Origin: Colwellia sp. TT2012
GTDB lineage: Bacteria > Pseudomonadota > Gammaproteobacteria > Enterobacterales > Alteromonadaceae
Reading direction: 5' to 3'
Length of the DNA: 64,000 nt
NCBI RefSeq assembly: GCF_001440345.1
Contig: NZ_LJYX01000016.1
Location: forward strand, 148,080-212,079
Positions 46,145 through 55,775 of this stretch are shown here, piece after piece (position 1 is the first letter of the stretch; each line of letters begins with the position of its first letter). The notes under the pieces were generated by a model that saw nothing but the letters and a program-made list of their open reading frames with translations, did no database searches and was not told the DNA's origin. Both the position numbers and the translations under genes were made by a program.

Positions 46145-47677
46145 TTAAATATCAGCCTCCTTCTCTTGGCTAGTTGAGCTAAGAGCCTGTCTCAGGGTAG
46201 AGATAATTGGCATAAGTAACACTAAGGCCGTCACCGTTAATATACCAAGGGTAATAGGTCTATCCCATAAGAAAGAGATTGAACCATCAGATAAGGTTAA
46301 TGAACGACGTAGATTTTGTTCTAACATACCACCTAAAATAAAACCAAGGATCAACGGAGACATACTAAAGTTCAATAAACGTAAACCAATGGCTATTACG
46401 GCAAAACCGGCCATCATAAAGATATCAAAGGCATTAAATGATACTAAATAAACACCAATCAGTGAGAAGAACAAAATTAACACGGTTAATAATTGCTTAG
46501 GTAAGGTCAATGCTTTAGCAATATAAGGAATCAAGGGTAAGTTGATAAACAATAAGACGACGTTGCCAATATACATAGAAACAATGACTGACCAAAACAC
46601 TTCTGGGTTATCAACAAATAAGCGTGGACCTGGCTCAATGCCATAGGACATTAACGCACCTAACATTACCGCGGTAGTACCCGAGCCTGGAATACCTAAG
46701 GTAAGTAAAGGTACAAATGAGCCACTACAAGCAGCATTATTTGCGGTTTCAGGAGCGGCTAGGCCACGTAAACTGCCTTTACCAAATTTTAGTTTCTCTT
46801 TCGCTGAAGCTAAGTTTCGTTCCATACCATAAGCAAGAAATGAAGCTATCGTAGCACCGGCACCAGGTAACACACCAACAAAGAAGCCTAACACTGATGA
46901 CCTAGCAACGGTAGGCGCCATCTCTTTTATTTCAGCTCGAGTGAGTTTTAAGCTACCTACTTCTGTAGTAACCGAAGCAATACCTAACTTTTTATCTCTA
47001 TTATTACTGATGATAGAGAGTAAGGCCTCTGACAAAGCAAACATAGACATAGCTATTAATAAGAAACTAATACCATCAAGTAAGTCAATTTGACCAAAAG
47101 TAAAGCGCTCTACGCCAGAAGCTTGATCCGTACCAATCGTTGATAACATTAAACCAAATAAGGTCATCATGATTGATTTAAGGAAACTACCTTTATTAGA
47201 AAAAGCCGCAACAGCAGTTAAACCCAATAATAATAAGGCAAAATAATCCGGCGATTGAAAGCTTAAAGAAACTTTCGATAACATAGGTGCAGCCACTAGT
47301 AAAAAGACGGCAGCAATAGTGCCACCACTAAATGAAGCATAAGCGGCAATAGCAAGCGCCTTGCCTGCTTGACCTTTACAAGCCATAGGGTAGCCATCAA
47401 ATGATGTCGCTACTGTGCCCGCAACACCTGGCGCATTAATCAAAATAGAGGAGGTAGAACCACCAAAAATAGCACCGTAATAAACACCTGCCATTAAGAT
47501 CATACCCGATGAAGGGTCAATACCATACGTAATAGGAATCATTAAGGCAATGGCAGTGATAGGCCCTAAGCCCGGCAACATACCAATAAAAGTGCCAACA
47601 AAACAACCAAAAATAACAAACATTATGTTTTGCATTGACATCGCGGTTTGAAAACCGATAATTAAGCCGTCTAACAT
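46145..47677 (-). CDS. tctA: Tripartite tricarboxylate transporter, large membrane subunit
   Basis: 510 residues, about 11-12 membrane segments. TctA signatures: GTFIGMLPGLGPITAIALMIP, YGAIFGGSTSSILINAPG, GFFVGVLPGAGATIASFLAYG and LTLGIPGSGTTAVMLGAL. Proton- or sodium-driven import of a carboxylate delivered by TctC. It starts 4 bases after tctB. Confidence 0.95.
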   Translation of the reverse strand: MLDGLIIGFQTAMSMQNIMFVIFGCFVGTFIGMLPGLGPITAIALMIPITYGIDPSSGMILMAGVYYGAIFGGSTSSILINAPGVAGTVATSFDGYPMACKGQAGKALAIAAYASFSGGTIAAVFLLVAAPMLSKVSLSFQSPDYFALLLLGLTAVAAFSNKGSFLKSIMMTLFGLMLSTIGTDQASGVERFTFGQIDLLDGISFLLIAMSMFALSEALLSIISNNRDKKLGIASVTTEVGSLKLTRAEIKEMAPTVARSSVLGFFVGVLPGAGATIASFLAYGMERNLASAKEKLKFGKGSLRGLAAPETANNAACSGSFVPLLTLGIPGSGTTAVMLGALMSYGIEPGPRLFVDNPEVFWSVIVSMYIGNVVLLFINLPLIPYIAKALTLPKQLLTVLILFFSLIGVYLVSFNAFDIFMMAGFAVIAIGLRLLNFSMSPLILGFILGGMLEQNLRRSLTLSDGSISFLWDRPITLGILTVTALVLLMPIISTLRQALSSTSQEKEADI

Positions 47678-47681
47678 AGTA

Positions 47682-48164
47682 TTATCCCCAAAGGTCGCCG
47701 GGTGATAAATAAATCCCCAGCAGTTGCGTCATAATTGCCCAAAAGACAATGACAACGGGTACGGAGGCAAGGAAAAGTCGTTTTTTACTTCGCTCACCCA
47801 GTATAAGAAAACCAAATATAAGAAAAGAAATGGTTGATAAAATAAAGCCAAACTGCTCTAAGGTTGCGCCGTAATACACCATTAACGCAATAAGACTTGC
47901 CACCTGAAGCCAGCTTTTCTTGTCAAAATCATCGGCCGATTTCTCTGTGTCATTAGTCGTGCGACTATCGTTAAGAACAGACATGATAATGGCCAAAATT
48001 GAGACTATAATCCCTAAGAATGCGTAGAGTTTAGGCATGGTTTGTGATGTAAAGACATCATATTCTTCACCAGGATATAAAGGAATTTGGTAGGCATGGT
48101 AGCCATAACTGACGCTAAAAATAAAAAATATTAATGCACCAATGACATTTTTACTGATTTTCAT
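47682..48164 (-). CDS. tctB: Tripartite tricarboxylate transporter, small membrane subunit
   Basis: 160 residues with about four membrane segments, matching TctB in size, pattern and position between tctC and tctA. Confidence 0.9.
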   Translation of the reverse strand: MKISKNVIGALIFFIFSVSYGYHAYQIPLYPGEEYDVFTSQTMPKLYAFLGIIVSILAIIMSVLNDSRTTNDTEKSADDFDKKSWLQVASLIALMVYYGATLEQFGFILSTISFLIFGFLILGERSKKRLFLASVPVVIVFWAIMTQLLGIYLSPGDLWG

Positions 48165-48247
48165 AATTCACCTCAAACTGCATTACCCGGCTAAACAGAT
48201 AAAACCGAATAATACAGCAGTCAACTAAAACGTTACTTCAACAAACG

Positions 48248-49231
48248 TTACTTCAAAAAGCCTAATTCACGCATTAGTACACCCAGATCTTTTTCTTGCT
48301 TCTCTAAGAAGGCATAGAACTCACTGTCTGGGTTGTACATATTAACCCAGCCGTTACGCTCTTGGATTTCGGTCCACTCAGGTGTCTCTTGTACATCACC
48401 CAATAACTTTGCATAAGCGGCAACTTTTTCATCAGACATTGTAGGTGCCGCAAAAAAACCACGCCAGTTGGCAAAGACTACGTTATAGCCCATTTCAGTT
48501 AAGGTCGGGGTATCAGGTAATACCTTCAGGCGCTCTTTTGAAGTAATAGCGAGTATGCGCACATCACCACTTTTTGCCATGGTAAGTGCTTCACCAACAC
48601 CAGTAGAAAGAATGGCTGTCTCACCTGAAAGTAAAGCGGCCATGGCTTTACCACCGCCATCATAGGCAACATAAACTAATTTACGTGGTTTTGCGCGACC
48701 GGCTTTAATTGCCATAGCCGCGACGAGATGATCTAAGCTGCCACGTGATGAACCACCAGAGAACTTCACTTTACGTGGGTTTTGCTTAAAATCAGCTAAT
48801 ACATCGCGCCAATCATAGTATTTAGAATCTTTACGTACCACAAAGGCACCAAAGTCAGCAATAGTACCGGCAACAGGCTTAAGATCACGGAATGATTGCG
48901 GGAAAACACCACTTAATGAACGCACAACAATGGGGGTAGAACTAACCATCAGGGTGTTTTTTTGTTTTTCTGCGGTTTCAATCATATAAGCGATGGCTTT
49001 ACCACCGCCACCGCCAGACATGTTTTGATAAGAGGCATTTTCGAGTTTCCCCGATTTCATCAAGGCTTCGCCTGTACCACGAGCCGTACCATCCCAACCT
49101 CCACCAGGGCCACCTGGGATAAGAAAATGTATCTTTTTGATATCTATTTTTTCGTTCGCCACTACTGAAGTTGACACAAACGAAAGAAGACCAATAGCCA
49201 TTGAGGCTAAGGTAAGTTGTTTAATATTCAT
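48248..49231 (-). CDS. tctC: Tripartite tricarboxylate transporter, periplasmic binding protein
   Basis: 327 residues with signal peptide. TctC (Bug family) features: IHFLIPGGPGGGWDGTAR, SGGGGGKAIAYMI, KFSGGSSRGSLDHLVAAMAI, DVRILAITSKERL, DTPTLTEMGYNVVFANWRGF. The ligand is probably a tricarboxylate or related acid; Bug proteins are diverse. Confidence 0.94.
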   Translation of the reverse strand: MNIKQLTLASMAIGLLSFVSTSVVANEKIDIKKIHFLIPGGPGGGWDGTARGTGEALMKSGKLENASYQNMSGGGGGKAIAYMIETAEKQKNTLMVSSTPIVVRSLSGVFPQSFRDLKPVAGTIADFGAFVVRKDSKYYDWRDVLADFKQNPRKVKFSGGSSRGSLDHLVAAMAIKAGRAKPRKLVYVAYDGGGKAMAALLSGETAILSTGVGEALTMAKSGDVRILAITSKERLKVLPDTPTLTEMGYNVVFANWRGFFAAPTMSDEKVAAYAKLLGDVQETPEWTEIQERNGWVNMYNPDSEFYAFLEKQEKDLGVLMRELGFLK

Positions 49232-49313
49232 ATTGAATCCTAAAATTTTAGATTAAGGTTAACTTGCACTTATTCCTAAGCCCAAATAATCATTTGCTGG
49301 TAAAAAAGTACCG

Positions 49314-50651
49314 CTAAAATAAGTACTGCACACGAGCGGTCAAGGCTTTACCATCCGTGATCTCGCCAACTAAATCTGCAGCGCCAGGGCCAGAAACATC
49401 AGAGAGCAAGTAATTGACCATGAATTTTATTTTTTTATTGAGGTAATAAGTAGTACCCAATGTTAGTACTTCAGCTTCTGTACCTTGATTATTTGACGTA
49501 GCATCAAATTGACTAATACGGGCAAACACTTCCCAAGCGCCACTGTCGGCAATAGGTGTTGGTGAATTGAAAACACCACGTTTCTTATATACTCTATGCT
49601 CACCCGTTAAGAAGTAACTGGCGGTAACATAATAACCATCGTAGCTGCTGTCATTAATACTCTCAACGGCATCGACATCTCTCACGGCATATTCCGCCTG
49701 AATAGACAAAGGTCCGTAAACTCCAGCAAACTCCAAGCCAAATTGAGTCATGTTATCTACCGAAAAAGTATCACCACCGGCGGCATAGTTAACCAAACGA
49801 ACATTGGTATTACGCACTTCACCACGAGCAAACTTGGCACTCAGTTTATCACCACCCATGTCACGTTGTGATCCCCAAACACCAAAGTGTAAGGTTTCAC
49901 CTTTATTATGAATTGGTGACCAAGTAAAACGACCGGTCAATGACAAATTAAGATCGCCATTTTCATCTTGTCCGTTAGTACCAAAACTGCCACCTTTGTA
50001 TGCGCCAACAGCATAACGAAGACCTGTGCTTTTAAAGTATTGATATGCAGAAGCACCATATTTAAAATAAGGTGACATTACGTTAGCTAACATAGGTCGA
50101 GAAATAGCAGTAATGTGTTTACTACTCGTTAATGCTTCTAAACTGATATCTTCACGAATTTTACCTAACTTTATGGTTGGGCCATTTTCAAAACCCTTAT
50201 AACGTAAGCGAGCTAAAGTAATTTCACCTTTGTCTTCAGAAAAATCAAGCAATAGCTTGTAATCCCAATTATCGACCTGACCTTGAACATAAGTTCGAAC
50301 ACGACGCGGGAAAAGGTCTGAACCTGTTTTACCATTATTATCCGCATTATAGGCACCATCAAAACGGTTATAGTCCAGTTGGAATCGGCCTCCTATTTTA
50401 AAAGATTTGTTACCATCATTGCTTTTAATCTTAACACCACCGCCTTGGGTTTTAACTTTGGGCGCTTGTTTGATTTCTGCTACCGCTATGCTTAGTTCTG
50501 CAATTTTTTGTTGAAGTTTTTTCACTTCAGCACTTTCATTCGCTTGTGCAACCATAGGTAATGCCATAGCCACCGCTAGCGCTATACTGACACTAGCTAT
50601 TCTATTTTTCGGTGTGAAAAATACCTTTGTCTTTTGATGTTTATCTATCAT
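49314..50651 (-). CDS. Outer-membrane porin (OprO/OprP-like)
   Basis: 445 residues. Signal peptide, then a coiled-coil stalk (EVKKLQQKIAELSIAVAEI), then a beta-barrel with alternating strands (FKIGGRFQLDYNRFD, YKLLLDFSEDKGEITLARLR, LGKIREDISLEALTSSKHIT) and a terminal aromatic (ARVQYLF), as porins require. First gene of the tct operon, so it likely admits the tct substrate across the outer membrane. Confidence 0.85.
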   Translation of the reverse strand: MIDKHQKTKVFFTPKNRIASVSIALAVAMALPMVAQANESAEVKKLQQKIAELSIAVAEIKQAPKVKTQGGGVKIKSNDGNKSFKIGGRFQLDYNRFDGAYNADNNGKTGSDLFPRRVRTYVQGQVDNWDYKLLLDFSEDKGEITLARLRYKGFENGPTIKLGKIREDISLEALTSSKHITAISRPMLANVMSPYFKYGASAYQYFKSTGLRYAVGAYKGGSFGTNGQDENGDLNLSLTGRFTWSPIHNKGETLHFGVWGSQRDMGGDKLSAKFARGEVRNTNVRLVNYAAGGDTFSVDNMTQFGLEFAGVYGPLSIQAEYAVRDVDAVESINDSSYDGYYVTASYFLTGEHRVYKKRGVFNSPTPIADSGAWEVFARISQFDATSNNQGTEAEVLTLGTTYYLNKKIKFMVNYLLSDVSGPGAADLVGEITDGKALTARVQYLF

Positions 50652-50718
50652 GAACTTAAATCCTTCTATTTGTTGTAATATAATTTTTATAAAGGTTTAC
50701 AAGTACAATACCAAGCAC

Positions 50719-50738
50719 ATGCCATTCAAAATTGGCAT
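50719..50738. promoter_or_regulatory. Inverted repeat upstream of the porin-tct operon
   Basis: ATGCCA (50719-50724) and TGGCAT (50733-50738) with 8 bases between, 68 bases upstream of the porin start. A plausible site for the CitB-type regulator or another dimeric factor. The rest of 50652-51042 shows no gene; a short open frame at 50650-50880 is not convincing. Confidence 0.4.
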
Positions 50739-51042
50739 CAGCCCCAACATTGGAAGGCTATATTTAAAGGATGAGTCGTTAAAAATATACAATGAGCAAC
50801 TAAATAACTTTAAGAGCATAAAAACAGTTAACAACATAAAGTTCACGGTCGGTGGTATTTATGCTTTAACAGAAAAATAATCGCTAAATAGCAAGCACTT
50901 AAACAGTATAGAAGATAAAGGTATAAACTCACCTGAGGGGCATAAGGTCAAAAGCGATTGCACGGAAGTTTTTAGCTTAAACCTCGACAGCTACTTTATA
51001 TAGCTTACAATAACGGCACTTTCGCTTAGCTAAACAATCAAA

Positions 51043-51213
51043 ATGTCTGAAACTAAAATCAAGTTTGAACTAGAAAAAGAAAACAAAAACAGTGTTCGTT
51101 ATAAAGAAATCCCCAAAGATGGCATGCCACCCATTTTAGGCGCTATTTATGTACAAAAATGGTATGCGGGTAATAGTAAGTATCTAGAAGTGACGGTTAC
51201 TAAGGTAGATTAA
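51043..51213 (+). CDS. Small conserved-type protein, 56 aa
   Basis: Reads MSETKIKFELEKENKN, SVRYKEIPKDGMPPILG, AIYVQKWYAGNSKYLEV, TVTKVD. The sequence is charged, compact and beta-like, and from memory resembles small uncharacterised proteins with the pattern PPxxGxxYVQKW. A terminator stands after it. Function unknown. Confidence 0.65.
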   Translation: MSETKIKFELEKENKNSVRYKEIPKDGMPPILGAIYVQKWYAGNSKYLEVTVTKVD

Positions 51214-51268
51214 CGCCTAGTGTTATCGCTCAGCCAATCTACCTTTAGCAAGAAAAGACGTTAAAACG

Positions 51269-51308
51269 AAAAAACCAGAATACCCTATTAAGGTAACTCT
51301 GGTTTTTT
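51269..51308 (+). terminator. Terminator of the 56-aa gene
   Basis: AAAAAACCAGA (51269-51279) pairs with TCTGGTTTTTT (51298-51308). It lies 56 bases after the stop of the plus gene and may work in both directions. Confidence 0.88.
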
Positions 51309-51312
51309 GTAT

Positions 51313-51338
51313 AAACCGTCGGTTTTACTGACGGTTTT
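51313..51338 (-). terminator. Terminator of the 55-aa gene
   Basis: AAACCGTC (51313-51320) pairs with GACGGTTT (51330-51337), 13 bases after the stop of the minus-strand gene. Confidence 0.65.
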
Positions 51339-51350
51339 GATTTGTGCTAG

Positions 51351-51518
51351 TTATGCTTGATATAACATAGCTAGAAAATCTTTAGACTCATTCACTTTGG
51401 TAAATTTAAACAATTGCGAGCCCGCTTGGTCTTTAACAACAACATTTAATTTGTTGATTGAAATAGACTTTACTGGTGTTGTAATGGCATAAACCTTACC
51501 TTGATAAGTATAAGACAT
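51351..51518 (-). CDS. Small protein, 55 aa
   Basis: Reads MSYTYQGKVYAITTPVKSI, SINKLNVVVKDQAGSQ, LFKFTKVNESKDFLAMLYQA. It is preceded by a strong ribosome-binding site (AAAGGAG, 7 bases before ATG 51518). The composition fits a small beta-sheet protein. No family recognised. Convergent with the 56-aa gene, with two terminators between. Confidence 0.7.
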   Translation of the reverse strand: MSYTYQGKVYAITTPVKSISINKLNVVVKDQAGSQLFKFTKVNESKDFLAMLYQA

Positions 51519-51901
51519 AATATAACTCCTTTATAACGCTCCGTATAAAAAAGGATTAACTTCTTTATGCTCAGAGGTATGATTGCGCAAAAACGCAATA
51601 TTATAAAGCTCTATAGCTGTACAGTGTAAAACGAAAATAATACGATGAATTGACCGAAAAAAAATCGGAATTTCATACAGCAAAAAGCTTTAATTAAATA
51701 ACTTTTATAAGGTGTTGGCTGACTGTGAAAGGGAAAGACAAAACACGAAAAATCACTGAGGATTTACGTTATTTAGCCGAGGATTGCTAAATAACAAGGA
51801 TAATCTACAATGTTTTGTTTAGAAAGTAAACATTTATTTTTAAGTAGTTAAAAAATGTCATTGCCGACTATGTGACTAGGGCAATGACAACGGGTCTTGT
51901 T
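51519..51901. other. Gene-free stretch with one hairpin
   Basis: 383 bases. GTTATTTAGC (51768-51777) and GCTAAATAAC (51786-51795) form a perfect 10-bp stem without a T-run. It must also carry the promoter of the 55-aa gene. Nothing else is seen. Confidence 0.4.
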
Positions 51902-52819
51902 TTAGCACTTTATCGATAAAATATCACAACCGACATTATCGAGTATTTTTTCTATGGTATTGCCAATAAATTTACCGTTATTTGCCATGCCCATCACTAA
52001 TAAGTCCACTTGCTGCGTTTTAACCAACTCAGGTAATTCAAACTCGGCAGAACCAGCAATAAGATGAGTCGACTTTTCATCAAAGGCATAGTCACTTAGT
52101 AATTCATTAAAAGCGACTTGGTGATGATGCTTAATTGCATCGCTATACTCATGAAAATCACCATTCATTAAACTATGATCCATACCCACAGAGCTCATGC
52201 CTTGCCACAGCTCTACTCCTATTGGCTGATAGCAGTGACAAATAAGGGTTTTCCCGTCAAATAGCTCTGCCATGAGCAAACCAGCTTGGATGATTTCAGC
52301 ATCTAATTTTTCGGCTTTATTGTGGCTTCTTTCCGGATCAACCGCCGCCATAACTCTACGGTACGAATAGTCGCTAATATTTTTAGTTAATAATAAAGGC
52401 ACTGGGCAATGCTCCAGTAACTGCCAATCACAAGGAGTAAAAAATATTTTATTGATAATTGAGTTTTGCTTGGTTGACTTAACCACCAGTGACACGCCAT
52501 TACTTGCTACCTGAGCCAACACGGCACAACTAACATCAGCATGCCAAACAACAGCCATGTTAACGTCTAGATCACATAATTTAACTTCAGGTAAATACGT
52601 TTCTAACCAACGTAACTTAGAGGCTATGTATTCTTTTTTCAAAGCCGCTAATTGCGCTTGATTAAAGTTCCAATGACTAACAAACTCACTATTATAGGCT
52701 ACTAAGAAAAGCTCGATACTTGCTGAAGTTTTCTTCGCTATATTAATAGCTTGCACTAATGCGGCTTGGTGATCAGAACTCGAATCCATAACCACCAAAA
52801 TTTTGTTAATTAATTTCAT
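51902..52819 (-). CDS. Tandem universal stress protein (UspE-like)
   Basis: 305 residues with two Usp domains (about 1-145 and 150-305). The first begins KILVVMDSSSDHQAALVQA; the second ends LVMGMANNGKFIGNTIEKIL, the position of the G-2x-G-9x-G nucleotide loop, here partly altered. UspE-like proteins support stress survival and motility in E. coli. Confidence 0.88.
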   Translation of the reverse strand: MKLINKILVVMDSSSDHQAALVQAINIAKKTSASIELFLVAYNSEFVSHWNFNQAQLAALKKEYIASKLRWLETYLPEVKLCDLDVNMAVVWHADVSCAVLAQVASNGVSLVVKSTKQNSIINKIFFTPCDWQLLEHCPVPLLLTKNISDYSYRRVMAAVDPERSHNKAEKLDAEIIQAGLLMAELFDGKTLICHCYQPIGVELWQGMSSVGMDHSLMNGDFHEYSDAIKHHHQVAFNELLSDYAFDEKSTHLIAGSAEFELPELVKTQQVDLLVMGMANNGKFIGNTIEKILDNVGCDILSIKC

Positions 52820-53203
52820 AATTTCCTCCTAAGTATCAAGCCTATAAATACAAATACTTTAATAAACATCTCTATTAACTTAGACAATAACCTTAATGAT
52901 TCCCCTTACTTTAAAAATTAGTTGAACTGACAACTTTTAGCAACGTATACCGAATAAACTAGCCAACAAATACGCTAACTAAACAAAAAGACCAACTTCA
53001 TCACCGAAAATAGCATTAATAAAGCGCAACACCTTTTGCTTATGCTCGCTAGCAAATGTCCTTATTATTTATCTACGTTTATGCTAGTTATTATCAAAAC
53101 AATTAAATACAATTGACGACATCATCATTTTGTATAACTAACTTTTATAACTAAACATCAGCTTAATGGAGCTTGGATAAAGTGTTGGCAATTTTTTTTA
53201 AGT
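52820..53203. other. Gene-free stretch
   Basis: 384 AT-rich bases between divergent genes. No clear promoter pair, repeat or RNA found. Confidence 0.4.
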
Positions 53204-53554
53204 GTGGTTTACCGGTTAGCTTTTGCTACTTTATCTTTTTATCAGTATATCCCTAAGTTTATGTTCAGCTTATTGATAAGCATCAATGTGTTTTGCTTTA
53301 TGTTTTATCTAGTCGACAAATACAAAGCAAAAAATGGCTATTGGCGTATCAAAGAAACAACACTGCATATACTTGCTTTGTTAGGTGGCTGGCCAGCTGC
53401 GGCCATCGCACAGCAATGGCTCAAACATAAAAATAGAAAAAGAACTTTTCAAATAAGGTATTGGCTTACTATTGTGGCAAATATAGCTGTGCTAACCGCA
53501 CTGCTATATTGCTGTGCCACGGCTAACCAACATACCTCTAACAGACCATGGTGA
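53204..53554 (+). CDS. DUF1294 membrane protein
   Basis: 116 residues from a GTG, with two to three membrane segments. The conserved block is FYLVDKYKAKNGYWRIKETT, LHILALLGGWPAAAIAQQ and LKHKNRKRTFQIRYW. Family function unknown. It overlaps the next gene by 7 bases, so they are co-expressed. A later in-frame ATG at 53261 is possible. Confidence 0.85.
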   Translation: MVYRLAFATLSFYQYIPKFMFSLLISINVFCFMFYLVDKYKAKNGYWRIKETTLHILALLGGWPAAAIAQQWLKHKNRKRTFQIRYWLTIVANIAVLTALLYCCATANQHTSNRPW

Positions 53555-54357
53555 TTAAATTGAGCGGATTAACCTTTTTTACTAAGCATGTATTAACACT
53601 GTTAACCGTATTTAGCTGTGGCTTAATGGCATTCATAGTAAAAGCACAAACGATTGTGCCTAGCACGTTAACCGCAGAAGAGTTTAGCGAACTTCATCAA
53701 TGTGATAAAAAGTTTGCCTATGATATTTATTTTCTAGGGAAAAAGGTTGGTTATTTACATCGAACGATACAATGGCATAAGAATTCAACCTCGCCTCAGG
53801 CAGTAATAACCTCTTACGGCGAAGTAAGCTTCCTTTGGATTGACTCCACTTACCAGCAAAAAAGTACTATGCAATATTCGCCTCAGTATCAGCACTTTTT
53901 AACCGCCAGTTTTTCACAAAAACTAACTGGTATTAAAGCCAGAGCAATGAAAACGAAAATGTCGGCTAATGGCCTTTCATCAACCGTAACGTTAAACGGT
54001 GAAGTTTCTCACTACCAAAGTATTAATGAAAGTGAAAAACAGCCGCTATACGATATTGATAGCTTAGGGGCGCAAATTCGGCTCAATTTACTGCAAGGGA
54101 AAGTACACTTTAACCTATCTAGACAAGCAAGTAGCAGAGTGGAGAATTATCAATTTGAAGTGGCCGGCTTGGAAGTTATTGACCATAAAAAATGGGGTAA
54201 GCTAACCACGATTAAAGTGATTGAAGTTGGCGAGCATAAAGATATCGTTTTATGGTTTTCACCTAAACATGACCATCAACTGATAAAGGCACAACTTGAT
54301 ATGATGTTTTCTCCTGTAGTTTGGTTATCTCACTTTAGTAGGCAATGTGAGCAATGA
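53548..54357 (+). CDS. Exported DUF3108-like protein
   Basis: 269 residues with an N-terminal hydrophobic segment (signal ends near VKAQ). The body is beta-rich (FAYDIYFLGKKVGYLHRTI, EVAGLEVIDHKKWGKLTTIK, IVLWFSPKHDHQLIKAQLDM), which resembles DUF3108 proteins of the periplasm or outer membrane. Coupled to the DUF1294 gene. Assignment by pattern only. Confidence 0.6.
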   Translation: MVIKLSGLTFFTKHVLTLLTVFSCGLMAFIVKAQTIVPSTLTAEEFSELHQCDKKFAYDIYFLGKKVGYLHRTIQWHKNSTSPQAVITSYGEVSFLWIDSTYQQKSTMQYSPQYQHFLTASFSQKLTGIKARAMKTKMSANGLSSTVTLNGEVSHYQSINESEKQPLYDIDSLGAQIRLNLLQGKVHFNLSRQASSRVENYQFEVAGLEVIDHKKWGKLTTIKVIEVGEHKDIVLWFSPKHDHQLIKAQLDMMFSPVVWLSHFSRQCEQ

Positions 54358-54381
54358 GCATTACTTTAACACGAGTAGGTT

Positions 54382-54696
54382 TATACCCAACCCACCTCAA
54401 AATGCAGGATTGAGCTAGAATGAGAAACGCCTTGTAGGCAAGGCATTGATTGAAGAGAATAGTGATTCTATTATCGAAATCAATAACGATGGATAAAGCG
54501 TTTCTAAACCAGCCCTACGGGGACATCTGAGCAAATCATGTTCCTCGTTGCGTATGTAATTAAGGACGCTGCATGGATGCAGCTTAATAGAGAATGCAGG
54601 AGCATATTTTCCTGAACAACCATGAATAAAATACGCGCCTTGATCATGAGTCGCTCAGGTGTCCTCAAACGAGCATATTGAAGTCGCTTGGGTATA
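54382..54696. repeat. MITE-like structured repeat, copy 1
   Basis: 315 bp, starting TATACCCAA and ending in GCTTGGGTATA. The ends form an imperfect ~24-bp terminal inverted repeat. Inside are conserved stems (AGAAACGC / GCGTTTCT, ATTGATT / AATCAAT, GCTGCAT / ATGCAGC). Copy 1 has a few changes (CCCAACCCACC at the left end). Open frames on the minus strand through it are likely accidental. Confidence 0.9.
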
Positions 54697-55357
54697 TAAC
54701 CCTCGTTTGCCAAAAATTACAGTCGCAGCTAATACCTACTAGTGCCGTTTGAACGATAGCAAACGTATTGTTAGAAAACTTTTACCCGCTAAGCAAACCA
54801 TCGCGTATAAAGGCTAGCTAAGATCAACTCTATATTTTCATCACCATTGAGTTCTCCGCGACTTTGCCGTACTGGCCGCGATAGACTCAGGTGCAGCTAG
54901 ACTTCCTGCGCAAAAGTAATATTCAATGAACAGCATTAAGGCGAGTTTTATACAGTGCTCCGCTTATTTGTTGTTCACAAATCACTCACAGGTTGGACCG
55001 TTAGTTAGCTAAGTTTTCCACATTTATTGTGGATAACTCTGTGAATAACGATTTAATAGTGCCCTCAAACCCCGTCGGTGTACCATTATATTGTACATGC
55101 TTGAAATATAGTCAAGACCAATAAAACTCCACTTTACTAAGTGGCTGATTTTAATAGTTCAGCTCAAATGATAAGGAATAGCTGTAAATCCAAAAATCTA
55201 TAGCTAACGTTGTCGGGAATATTGTAGTACTTGAGTCGCCTTCATCTGATTAACAATGATAAGGTACATATTTATGATGACCGAATGAAAATATCATTTA
55301 CATATAAAACACGCCATACAATCAATCACTAGGGTTACAAATTACTTAGTTACCCTA
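54697..55357. other. Gene-free stretch with a DnaA-box cluster
   Basis: 661 bases between two copies of the repeat. No gene family was recognised. It contains two perfect DnaA boxes and one near-match (separate entry). Confidence 0.5.
55014..55048. promoter_or_regulatory. DnaA-box cluster
   Basis: TGTGGATAA (55028-55036) and TGTGAATAA (55040-55048) are exact reverse-strand matches to the DnaA box TTATNCACA, 12 bases apart. TTTTCCACA (55014-55022) on the plus strand is one mismatch away. It could titrate DnaA or mark a former origin region; no dnaA or dnaN gene is near. Confidence 0.5.
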
Positions 55358-55671
55358 TATACCCAAGCCACCTCAAAATGCAGGATTGAGCTGGAATGAT
55401 AAACGCCTTTAGGCAAGGCATTGATTGAAGAGAATAGTTATTCTATTATCGAAATCAATAACGATGGATAAAGCGTTTCTAAACCAGCCCTACGGGAACA
55501 TCTGAGCAAATCATGTTCATCGTTTCGTAGGTAATTAAGGACGCTGCATGGATGCAGCTTAATAGAGAATGCAGGAGCATATTCTCCTGAACAACCATGA
55601 ATAAAATACGCGCCTTGATCATGAGTCGCTCAGGTGTCCTGAAACGAGCATATTGAAGTCGCTTGGGTATA
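55358..55671. repeat. MITE-like structured repeat, copy 2
   Basis: 314 bp, same orientation as copy 1 and about 95 percent similar by eye. The same terminal inverted repeat and internal stems are present. Flanked by TA-rich sequence; a TA target duplication is possible. Confidence 0.92.
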
Positions 55672-55775
55672 AATTAAAAACTGTTTTTTATTACTCCCGT
55701 TTAAAAACATCAAGAAATTACTTTATTTGAGTCAAACTAAGGTATGAATACTTATGTTTACCTGCATCTCACCTG

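Noticed and set aside
50650..50880. 76-codon frame divergent from the porin
   Set aside because: It begins inside the porin promoter region, has Lys/Asn-rich content typical of AT-rich noise and no recognised family.
54504..54713. Minus-strand frame inside repeat copy 1, also seen in copy 3
   Set aside because: The frame ends differ between copies and the sequence is explained by conserved stems. It does not look like a transposase.
55014..55048. Chromosomal replication origin
   Set aside because: Only three boxes, no dnaA/dnaN/gidA neighbours and no clear AT-rich unwinding block beside them. Kept only as a possible DnaA-binding site.
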